Made by a program: the position numbers and the translations under genes
NCBI GenBank assembly: GCA_002722845.1
Contig: PBND01000043.1
Location: 1-64,000, forward strand
Source of the DNA: Myxococcales bacterium
Lineage (GTDB): Bacteria; Myxococcota; UBA4151
Direction of reading: 5' to 3'
Length of the DNA stretch: 64,000 bases
Notes under the pieces: generated by a model
Seen by the model: only the letters and a program-made list of their open reading frames with translations
Told to the model about the DNA's origin: nothing
The model's database searches: none
Part shown: piece after piece, positions 16,524-24,271 of the stretch
Layout: each line of letters opens with the position of its first letter
How positions within the stretch are numbered: the first letter of the stretch is position 1

Positions 16524-17719
16524 GCCCAGGCCAGCAACCCAGCTTCAAACTAATCTATCTGACGGCCTTTACCCACCTCTTTGGCTTCGGCTTGCTGTTG
16601 CCCCAGCTGCCCCAGTTGGTCTCGGGTCTGGGCGGCGCAGGATTTTGGTATGGGCTCGTGGTCACCGTCTACGCCGGTGGGCAATTCGTCGGCGGGCCCC
16701 TCCTGGGGCGTCTCAGTGATCGGATCGGCCGCAAGCCGGTCCTTCTGCTCAGCTTAGGCGCAAGTGCAGCCGTCCTCTTCGCCACGGCCTATGTGGATAG
16801 CCTCCTCGCATTGACCTTGGCTCGACTGGCTGCCGGTCTGGCCGCTGGCGCCATTTTGACCTGCCAGGCCGTGATCGCCGATCACACCCAACCCGAGAAG
16901 CGGGCCGCCACCCTCGGCAGCCTCGGGGCCTCCATGGGCCTGGGTTTCGTCGTCGGCCCAGCCTTGGGCGCGGTGCTCTCCGATTTTGGATTTTCCGGTG
17001 CCTGCTTTACCGCCGCCATCGCCCTGGGTCTGAACCTGCTGATGGTCCAGTTTGGTTTTGCGGAGCGGGCGCCCCTCCATTCGAGCCCAAGCAGTGCCGT
17101 GCCGCCGGGCCTGGGGCAGTTGGCCCAGTACCTCCAGCGGCCGATCGTCGGTCGGGTCCTGGTGGCTTGTTTCCTTTCAGCCATCGCATTAACGGCCCTG
17201 CGGGGCAGCTTTCCCATGTACATGCAGGATCGTTTCCTCCTCGGGCCCCGCGGGCTCGGCATGGTCTTTACGTGGATCGGTCTCTTTGCTGTCTTCAGTC
17301 AGGGCGTGTTGGTGCGCATCCTCGTTCGTCGCTGGGATGAACAACGGGTTGCCCGCCTGGGCATCGCTCTCCTGGCCGTCTGCCTGGGCTTGTTGCCACT
17401 GGTCCCCAGTCTGGGGGCCGCCCTTGCGGTGGTGGCAGGTCTCGCTCTGGGGCAGGGCCTCTTTATACCGACCCTGACCGCCGTGCTGAGTCGGGCCACG
17501 TCAGCCCATGAACAGGGGATCGTTTTGGGCCTGGGTCAATCGGCCACGGCCCTGGCCCGCAGTTTAGGCCCCGTCAGCGTCGGCATCCTCTACGACCAGA
17601 ACATGGCGCTGCCCTATTATGCGGCCGCGGTGACGGCCGCGGTCGCCCTGTTGATCATGTACGGACTCGGCTCGCAGCGGGAGCGCCATCACCGTGCACC
17701 TGAAGTTGGAATGGGCTAG
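16520..17719 (+). CDS. MFS-family multidrug/tetracycline-type efflux transporter
   Basis: A 399-residue inner-membrane protein with about 12 hydrophobic segments. The loop 2-3 signature GRLSDRIGRKPVLL is the classic MFS motif of proton-coupled drug antiporters, and the TetA/DHA1-like second half is intact. The substrate cannot be predicted. ATG overlaps the previous stop by 4 nt, and the next gene starts 8 nt later, so it is inside the operon. Confidence 0.9.
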   Translation: MSPGQQPSFKLIYLTAFTHLFGFGLLLPQLPQLVSGLGGAGFWYGLVVTVYAGGQFVGGPLLGRLSDRIGRKPVLLLSLGASAAVLFATAYVDSLLALTLARLAAGLAAGAILTCQAVIADHTQPEKRAATLGSLGASMGLGFVVGPALGAVLSDFGFSGACFTAAIALGLNLLMVQFGFAERAPLHSSPSSAVPPGLGQLAQYLQRPIVGRVLVACFLSAIALTALRGSFPMYMQDRFLLGPRGLGMVFTWIGLFAVFSQGVLVRILVRRWDEQRVARLGIALLAVCLGLLPLVPSLGAALAVVAGLALGQGLFIPTLTAVLSRATSAHEQGIVLGLGQSATALARSLGPVSVGILYDQNMALPYYAAAVTAAVALLIMYGLGSQRERHHRAPEVGMG

Positions 17720-17727
17720 AGAGAAAC

Positions 17728-20310
17728 ATGTCCAGCACCCTTCTTCTCCCCATGGCGGTTACGGTCATTCTGGCAACGCCAGGGGCCAAAGCGCCGGCCG
17801 GCGGCTTGGTCACCGCACCGGCCTTGTTGCCAGGAGAGCGGGTGCCTTACCCGGACCCCCCTGGCCTCGGCGGTCCCGAAGGGCGCTGTGATGCCCTCAT
17901 CGACATCGACGACACGGGCCTAGTGCAACGGATCCAAATCCTGACCTGTAGTGACCCTCGTTTTGCGGCCCAGTTGCTCGACCATGGTCCCAATTATCGT
18001 TTTTCACCCGGGGCCACGGCGGAGGGACCGGTCCCGGTCCGGATCCGCTGGGAGGAGCTCTTTGTTCCCCCGGAGCCTCCCAAACCCGTGGTGAAGCCGG
18101 TCCGATTGTTGGGCCAGGTTCGGGAAGCCGGCACGGGCGTGGTGTTGCCGGGCATTGAGGTGACCGTGGCCAAGCAGCAAGTCGAGACGGACACGAAGGG
18201 GCGCTTCTCCTTTCGGGGTACCGGCGATGGGGAGCATATCCTGCGCTTCGTGGCCGATGGTTATCACCCAAAAACCCAGGGGGTCGTCCTGGCTCCCCAG
18301 GAGCAGGTGGAGCTCAACATTTACCTACGCCCAACCGCGGCCAACCGCTTCGTGGCGGTGGTGAAGAAGCGGAAGGAAGAGGCCTCCATCGTCCGCCGGA
18401 CCCTCCATGCGGAGGAATTGGCCCGGGTGCCTGGCACGATGGGCGATCCGATCCGGGCGGTGGAGCGATTACCGGGGGTCGCCCGAGCCCCCTTCTTCGG
18501 CGGGGCCTTGATCGTTCGAGGGGGGCAAACTCAAGACACGGGTGTGCATATCGACGCCTACCAAGTCCCCCTTTTGTTCCACTTTGGTGGCGGGCCCTCG
18601 ATCATTCATCCGGACCTCGTCGAGCAGATCGACTTCCTCCCCGGTGGCTTCAGCTCGGAATATGGCCGGGCCATCGCCGGCATTATCGACGTGAAGACTC
18701 GGCGGGCCGACGGCAGTCGGTTCAGTGGGAAGATCGACATCGACTTGCTGGACTCAGGGTTGCGGGTCGAAGGCCCCGTGGATCGGGAGGGGAACTGGGC
18801 CGCTGCCCTGACCGCTCGACGCTCGTACGTCGACCAGTTGTTGCCCATCGCCCTCGACGCCGTGGGGGCGGGCAGTGAGGTCCGGGTGCAGCCGGTCTAC
18901 TGGGATTACCAGGCCCGGCTCGACTATGTGAAGAAGGGCAGCCCTCGAAAGGGCGGCCTGCGACTCTACGGTAGCGACGATGTTTTTCGCCTGGTCAGCG
19001 CCGATGAAGAGGCCGCTCGCCGGGAAGGCCGCCCCCCCGGCATCGGCATTCATACCCGCTTTCATCATCTGGTCGCCAATGTGGAGCAGCGACTGGGCCC
19101 AGGAACTCGACTGCTGGCGGACATGAAGCTCGGCACCACCCGAACCGGGGGTGATGTGGGCGATATTCGCTGGGATTTGGGCTACACCTCCGCGGCTCTG
19201 CGGGGTCAAGTTCGTCACCGAGTCCACCCGGGCCTTGAGTTGAGAACAGGCCTGGCCTTCGAGGACCAGTACTGGACGAGCGATGCGCGCATCCCGGTCA
19301 ACTCGATCCTCGAGCGGAATTTTCCAGGCAGCGATTTGGGCGACGACTTCACGCTGACGGAGATCTCCGAGAATGGCAACGGGATCGGGCTCGATGGCTT
19401 TCTCACCCTTCATTGGAAGCCGGACCGAGAACTGGATTTCTTTCCTGGCTTGCGCATCAGTACCAGCCATTGGGGGGATCAAAGCCGAGTGGCCTTCGAG
19501 CCACGCCTGAGCCTGCAGGTGAAGTTGGATCCGGAGGGTCGACACCGGCTTAAGTTCCAGAGCGGCCACTATACTCGCATGCCCCAGCCCCAGGAGGTGT
19601 CGAACACCTTGGGCGATCCCGGCCTCGAGTTGGTGAAAGCCTGGCAATACGGGATCGGCTACGAGATCGAGGTCGACCCCTACCTCACCACCGATCTGCA
19701 GATGTATTATCGCCGCATGTGGGACGGCATCACGAACAACCGGAATTACGTCAATGGGGGCAGTGAGCCCCGCATTCACAATGAAGGCTGGGGCCGGGCC
19801 TACGGCATCGAGTTGATGGTGCGGGCGAATCCCGGACCCAAGCCCTACTATGGCTGGATCGCCTACACCCTCAACCGCAGCGAGCTCTACGATGGGGATC
19901 GGCCCGAAGATGGCTGGACCTTGTTCAACCTCGACCAAACCCACATCCTCAACACCGTGCTGGGCTACAAGTTTGGCTATGGCTGGGTCACAGGGCTGAC
20001 CATTCGACTCGTCAGCGGGACGCCGACCACCACCCTGGAAGGGGCCCGCTTCGATGTGGATACGGGGGATTATCGAGCTTTTCGTAGCGAGAAGAACGAC
20101 GCCCGCAAGCCTCCCTTCTTTCAGGTCGATTGGCGTATCGAGAAACGCATCGCCCGGGCGAGGACCGCCTGGGTCTGGTATGTGGATGTGATGAACCTAA
20201 CCAATCACGAGAACACCGAGTTCTACATTTATCAGTATGACTTCCGGGCCCGGACCAGCTTGCCTGGCTTGCCCTTCTTCCCTTCCCTCGGTTTGGAGTA
20301 CACGTGGTGA
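17728..20310 (+). CDS. TonB-dependent receptor with an N-terminal TonB C-domain-like module
   Basis: An 860-residue outer-membrane transporter. Modules in order: signal peptide; a segment (about 48-105) resembling the TonB C-terminal domain; a Pro-rich link (PPEPPKPVVKPV); a carboxypeptidase-regulatory-like beta-sandwich (about 128-200); the plug domain (about 230-330, with VERLPGVARAPFFGGALIVRGG and the GFSSEYGRAIAGIIDV block); and a 22-strand-type barrel to a C-terminal aromatic Trp (LEYTW). The fusion of a TonB-like domain to its receptor is seen in Myxococcota relatives. Substrate unknown, probably a chelated metal or glycan. The TGA stop overlaps the GTG of the following lipoprotein, implying coupling. 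Confidence 0.88.
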   Translation: MSSTLLLPMAVTVILATPGAKAPAGGLVTAPALLPGERVPYPDPPGLGGPEGRCDALIDIDDTGLVQRIQILTCSDPRFAAQLLDHGPNYRFSPGATAEGPVPVRIRWEELFVPPEPPKPVVKPVRLLGQVREAGTGVVLPGIEVTVAKQQVETDTKGRFSFRGTGDGEHILRFVADGYHPKTQGVVLAPQEQVELNIYLRPTAANRFVAVVKKRKEEASIVRRTLHAEELARVPGTMGDPIRAVERLPGVARAPFFGGALIVRGGQTQDTGVHIDAYQVPLLFHFGGGPSIIHPDLVEQIDFLPGGFSSEYGRAIAGIIDVKTRRADGSRFSGKIDIDLLDSGLRVEGPVDREGNWAAALTARRSYVDQLLPIALDAVGAGSEVRVQPVYWDYQARLDYVKKGSPRKGGLRLYGSDDVFRLVSADEEAARREGRPPGIGIHTRFHHLVANVEQRLGPGTRLLADMKLGTTRTGGDVGDIRWDLGYTSAALRGQVRHRVHPGLELRTGLAFEDQYWTSDARIPVNSILERNFPGSDLGDDFTLTEISENGNGIGLDGFLTLHWKPDRELDFFPGLRISTSHWGDQSRVAFEPRLSLQVKLDPEGRHRLKFQSGHYTRMPQPQEVSNTLGDPGLELVKAWQYGIGYEIEVDPYLTTDLQMYYRRMWDGITNNRNYVNGGSEPRIHNEGWGRAYGIELMVRANPGPKPYYGWIAYTLNRSELYDGDRPEDGWTLFNLDQTHILNTVLGYKFGYGWVTGLTIRLVSGTPTTTLEGARFDVDTGDYRAFRSEKNDARKPPFFQVDWRIEKRIARARTAWVWYVDVMNLTNHENTEFYIYQYDFRARTSLPGLPFFPSLGLEYTW

Positions 20311-21290
20311 GAATCGGGATCCTGCTCATCGCCGCGACGGCCACGGCTTGCCTGGGGGAATTGGAGTCCTCCCAAAGGGTGAGTCGAACCCGGATTTTAG
20401 CCATTCAGGCCGAGCCACCCACGATGATGCTGGGGGCGACGACCCGGTTGCGGGCCCTGGTGGCGACGCCGCCGGGGGAGGAGGTCGCGGAAACGGCCCT
20501 CCGGTGGCTCGACTGTGGTGGCGAAACCCGGCCCGATGAAAGCCGAGATCTGTGCCAGGAGAACCCGGAGCGCAGCTTGGGAACCGGCTTTGAGGTGGAC
20601 TACCAGCTCCCCGAAAACCTGGACCCCAGCCTGGTGGCTGAACAGTCCTTTACCGGCGGCTACTGGCAACGGGTGAGTTTGCAGGTCGCCGGGGCCGGGG
20701 AGAACTTTGACCGGGCTTTTAAACGGGTGGTGGTCCAGCTCCCCGCCCCGGGCCCGGTCCCGCCGGCCGAAGCCCCCAACCAGAACCCGAACATGGTGGA
20801 GCCCGTCGTCGAGATCCTCAAAAAGAACAGCGATGAAGTGGAGGCGGTTCTGGGGCCCGACGAAGCCCTGAAGCCGGATCTGCGCTACCGGTTCAGTTTC
20901 GACTTTCCCCTCGAAGACCACGAAGCCTTCATTCGGCGCTACGTGGATTTATCCGGCCTCGATTTGGCCAAGGTTGATGACCTCTCTGAGGAGGATTGGC
21001 TCCAACGACTCCGGCAGGAGGAGACCTTTGAGAGCCTACGCATGCGGGCTTACAGTACCGATGGTCGCATCGGCGAGACCCAGTTAGGGACCACCAAAAA
21101 CGAGGGCGTTGAGCCCGGTGAGCGGAGCTACTACCCCTTTCATTGGCAATTCAGCATTCCCCTGACCGAGGGCTTTGAAGAGACGCCTCGAGCCGAGCCT
21201 TTGCCCGCGGAGATCCGGCTTTGGTTCATCGTCTATGATGGCCGCGGTGGCATCGACTGGTTGGCTTGGAGTCGAGCCCTCGAGCCTTAG
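20307..21290 (+). CDS. Lipoprotein coupled to the TonB-dependent receptor
   Basis: A 327-residue exported protein with a lipoprotein signal: hydrophobic ILLIAATATAC then a Cys at about residue 15. The mature part is acidic and beta-rich; I recognise no family. The GTG at 20307 overlaps the receptor stop (GTGA); a GTG at 20304 is an alternative. As the partner of a TonB-dependent receptor it may be a surface binding subunit, by analogy with SusD-like pairs, but it does not resemble SusD. Its TAG abuts the convergent methyltransferase stop. Confidence 0.75.
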   Translation: MRIGILLIAATATACLGELESSQRVSRTRILAIQAEPPTMMLGATTRLRALVATPPGEEVAETALRWLDCGGETRPDESRDLCQENPERSLGTGFEVDYQLPENLDPSLVAEQSFTGGYWQRVSLQVAGAGENFDRAFKRVVVQLPAPGPVPPAEAPNQNPNMVEPVVEILKKNSDEVEAVLGPDEALKPDLRYRFSFDFPLEDHEAFIRRYVDLSGLDLAKVDDLSEEDWLQRLRQEETFESLRMRAYSTDGRIGETQLGTTKNEGVEPGERSYYPFHWQFSIPLTEGFEETPRAEPLPAEIRLWFIVYDGRGGIDWLAWSRALEP

Positions 21291-21929
21291 TTAGCTGCGC
21301 TTTCGGATCAGATTGAGACCGTCCCGGACGCTCAGGATGACCTGTTCCACCCGGTCATCGGCCGCCACCTTTTCATTGAAGGCAGCGAGGGCATGGTCGC
21401 TGGGTGCCTGGGGGTTCAGTACATTGCCCGACCAGAGCAGGTTGTCGGCCACCATGACGCCGCCAGGTCTGAGTTTGGGCAGCAGAAGATCGAAGTAGTT
21501 GGCGTAGTTTGCTTTGTCCGCGTCGATGAACACGAAATCGATGGGCTCGCTGAGATCGGCGAGGGTTTCGAGAGCCGGCCCTAGCCGCAATTCGATCTGC
21601 TGATCCTGACCCATCTTTTGCCAGGCCTCTTGGCCTAAGGCCGTGCACTCGGCGTCCACATCGCAGGTGATCAGTTTGCCGGACTCGGTGAGCCCCTCGG
21701 CGATCCAGCTGCTGGCGTAGCCCGTAAAGGTGCCCACCTCCACGGCGAGGCGTCCACCGCTCAATGCGGTCAGGGTTTTGAGGGTCTGGCCCACCAAGGG
21801 ACCACTGAGCATCTGGGGCACCTGCATGCGGGCATAGGTCGCTTCCCGCAGCCAAGTTCGGACGGGATGATCGGCCACCGAATGGCTGCGAGCATAATCT
21901 TCGATCGCATCGGGAACGAGGGTGAGCAT
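21291..21929 (-). CDS. Class-I SAM-dependent O-methyltransferase
   Basis: A 212-residue cytoplasmic enzyme of the catechol/caffeoyl-CoA O-methyltransferase family. Evidence: the SAM-binding loop EVGTFTGYASSW, the metal-site block DFVFIDADKANYANYF, and the product-site strand GGVMVADNLLWSGNV. It would methylate a vicinal hydroxyl on an aromatic or small molecule with a divalent metal. Monocistronic as far as can be seen; it abuts the lipoprotein end at 21290. Confidence 0.9.
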   Translation of the reverse strand: MLTLVPDAIEDYARSHSVADHPVRTWLREATYARMQVPQMLSGPLVGQTLKTLTALSGGRLAVEVGTFTGYASSWIAEGLTESGKLITCDVDAECTALGQEAWQKMGQDQQIELRLGPALETLADLSEPIDFVFIDADKANYANYFDLLLPKLRPGGVMVADNLLWSGNVLNPQAPSDHALAAFNEKVAADDRVEQVILSVRDGLNLIRKRS

Positions 21930-22039
21930 GGTATGGACTCCTTCAAAAGGGCGTCAGCCTATAGGCCGAGCAAGGCGACTTGAAAACCGCGACCAGCCGG
22001 CGCTCGGCAGCTTGGTTTATTGACAGATGTCGCCGCGGA

Positions 22040-22936
22040 TCACTCCTCGCAGGTCTGTCCCGATGGCTCACAGGTGACCCAGTCAACGCAGGCCCAGCAG
22101 CCATCACGAATAACGCTGACGGTGCCATGTTCGCAGACTGGGCGGGTGCAACGACAGGTCAGTCGGTCCTCGGTGGCACAACCATGGGGCGTGCAGGCCT
22201 GAACGCAGTCCTCGCAGCCATCACAGCTGGGGTGGGCGCAGTGATTACAGCTGTGGCTTGCCGGACAGTCTGCGTCATTCTCGCAGGCGCCCTCGCCCCG
22301 GGGCATGCAGGTCTCGATGCGCACGCACTCCCAGCACCCCCCTTGGACCGCTGGGATGTCTGCACCACAATCCGGCATTCCAATTTCACACATGAGTTCC
22401 CCGCCGTCATCGCAGGATTCATCACGCCCGGGACCGCCTTCGGGCACGCAGGTTTCTTCGTCGACGCAAAGCCAGCAACCGTCGATAATCGCCGGGATGT
22501 AACCCATATCGCAAACGGGCTCGGCCATGCGGCAGGTGAGTTCACTGCCATCATCACAGAAGGTCACCCGTCCCGCACCGGCCGGGCGGCACGTGCGGCT
22601 ATCCACACAGACCCAACAACTGTCTTGAATCGCTAACATCTCGCCGGCGCCACAGGGGGGCTCCTGGGCCGGACAGGTTCGCCGCGTGCCATCATCGCAG
22701 CGTTCATCCCGGGCCGGAGCACCGGCGTCGGGGGGTGCGGAACCCGCGTCGGCGGCCGGCGCTTGGCCCGTGTCAGTTCCTGCGCCGCTATCTTCAACGG
22801 GCTCGGGGCCGCTGTCGGTCACGGTGTTCCCCGAGTCCGCGGCTGCCGCCGGTCCGGCGTCGGCCTCCACATTGTCCTCCGCTGGACATGCGGCGATCAG
22901 GCTCAAGGTGAGGCAAGTGGCGATCGTATATCTCAT
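22040..22936 (-). CDS. Cys-rich repeat lipoprotein
   Basis: A 298-residue lipoprotein. The signal ends at IAAC and the mature start is CPAED, followed by an Asp/Ala/Gly-rich linker (residues 20-75). Then four tandem Cys-rich repeats of about 40 residues follow, each with the pattern CDDG, then C-x4-P-x-C, then an aliphatic strand, then GCW-x-CV-x3-TC-x-P. The fourth is interrupted by a compact Cys-rich insert (CNHCAHPSCDGCEDC). All Cys are probably disulphide-bonded outside the cytoplasm. Function unknown; adhesion or a structural surface protein is plausible. Divergent from the esterase-like gene at 23045 across a 108-bp gap. Confidence 0.8.
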   Translation of the reverse strand: MRYTIATCLTLSLIAACPAEDNVEADAGPAAAADSGNTVTDSGPEPVEDSGAGTDTGQAPAADAGSAPPDAGAPARDERCDDGTRRTCPAQEPPCGAGEMLAIQDSCWVCVDSRTCRPAGAGRVTFCDDGSELTCRMAEPVCDMGYIPAIIDGCWLCVDEETCVPEGGPGRDESCDDGGELMCEIGMPDCGADIPAVQGGCWECVRIETCMPRGEGACENDADCPASHSCNHCAHPSCDGCEDCVQACTPHGCATEDRLTCRCTRPVCEHGTVSVIRDGCWACVDWVTCEPSGQTCEE

Positions 22937-23044
22937 GACGAGCTCCCTAGGCAGCCTGCCAGCTTGCCCGCCTAAAGGGCAAGGTGGGACAATTGCGGCT
23001 GTCGCAGGCCTCGGCTATGACTCTCGCGCCTTCTAGGAGGATTC

Positions 23045-24205
23045 TTGCGTTACCCTGCCCTGCTTCTCTCGCTCTTTGTGCTCGCTTGTGCACCCGATGA
23101 CAGCAATCTACCCGGCGAATTGGGGGGGGAGCCAGAGCCGCCCCCGCCCTACGACCCGATGCCTGCGTGGGCGGATTTGGAAGCCGAGGCTTGGACCGAG
23201 ATCAACCCCGGTTGGAACACCCTCTGCTCTCGAGGTCAGCCTTGGGGCTTCTTCGTGCGTCCCGGGGACCCGAAGAAGGTGGTGGTTGAGTTTCAAGGCG
23301 GTGGCGCCTGTTGGAACTTTGGCACCTGTTCCGTCGCCGACGCCATCTTTAAGGACAACATCGATGATGTTCGCCAGGCCGTGATGGCGGGCACCTTTAG
23401 TGGGATCTATGACCAAAATAATGACGACAATCCGATCAAGGGGTGGACCCACGTGTTTGTGCCCTACTGTACCGGTGACATCCACTGGGGCGAGTCGGAG
23501 ATGCTCTACGAACAAGAGGGTGTAGAGTCTTTCAATCTGCACCACAAAGGGGCCAACAACAGCCGGGCGATGATGTACTGGCTGAGCCAGCAAGGGATCG
23601 TGGCGCCCGAAAAGATCTTTGTGACCGGCTGTAGCGCTGGGTCCTACGGCAGTGTGGGCTGGGCACCTTATTTGATGCAGCAGTACCCGGCAGCGAAGGT
23701 TGTTCAGATGGGGGACTGTGGAGCCGGTGTGATCACCGACAGCTTCCTCAGCGACTCCTTTCCGGTTTGGGAAGCCCGCAAAATGCTACCCGAATGGATT
23801 CCTGCCTTACACCCGGACACGGTCGACCTTTCAAACATGGCCCTCTACGACCTCTATCGGGAGATCGGCAATCACCACAGTGATCAGCGAGTCAGTCAAT
23901 ACAACACGATCTATGACAGCACGCAGGTGACTTACTTCCGCTACATGGGCGCGGGCGGTGATGGTGACCCCAGGGAGAACTGGCGTGCCGGCATGCTCGA
24001 TTCCATGAAGCGAATCGCCGACAGCACCGAGAACTTCCGCTACTTCATCGCCGAGGGGGAAGATCACTGCATCCTCCACCGCGACAGTTTTTATACGGTC
24101 AGCGAAGACGGCACGAGCTTGGTGGATTGGATCAACAGCATGCTCGACGATGACACCGTCGAGAACCCGAGCTGTGAGAACTGCGAACCTGCGCTCCTTG
24201 AATAG
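23045..24205 (+). CDS. Pectinacetylesterase-family lipoprotein
   Basis: A 386-residue exported hydrolase. Starts at TTG with AGGAGG 4 nt upstream. The lipobox is LFVLAC. The alpha/beta-hydrolase core includes VVVEFQGGGACWN (oxyanion region), the nucleophile elbow GCSAGSYGS, and a late His in EGEDHCILH, matching the vtpJ-therm/pectinacetylesterase group, which deacetylates polysaccharides. The true substrate is not shown by sequence. Cys pairs near the C-terminus (CENCE) may form a disulphide. Convergent with ileS across 66 nt that hold partial hairpins but no clean terminator. Confidence 0.85.
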   Translation: MRYPALLLSLFVLACAPDDSNLPGELGGEPEPPPPYDPMPAWADLEAEAWTEINPGWNTLCSRGQPWGFFVRPGDPKKVVVEFQGGGACWNFGTCSVADAIFKDNIDDVRQAVMAGTFSGIYDQNNDDNPIKGWTHVFVPYCTGDIHWGESEMLYEQEGVESFNLHHKGANNSRAMMYWLSQQGIVAPEKIFVTGCSAGSYGSVGWAPYLMQQYPAAKVVQMGDCGAGVITDSFLSDSFPVWEARKMLPEWIPALHPDTVDLSNMALYDLYREIGNHHSDQRVSQYNTIYDSTQVTYFRYMGAGGDGDPRENWRAGMLDSMKRIADSTENFRYFIAEGEDHCILHRDSFYTVSEDGTSLVDWINSMLDDDTVENPSCENCEPALLE

Positions 24206-24271
24206 CACAGTGGTTTCAGGGAAAGGCTGGAGGGCTTCTTTTCCTGAGGACCGAAAGAGACTCGGTCGAGC

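Noticed and set aside
18754-19944. 396-residue minus-strand frame in the TonB-dependent receptor gene
   Set aside because: Antisense shadow; no signal, motifs or ribosome site.
24206-24271. Bidirectional terminator between the esterase and ileS
   Set aside because: Stems (24216-24247 with a wobble pair, and 24249-24267) exist but no T-run on either strand; left unassigned.
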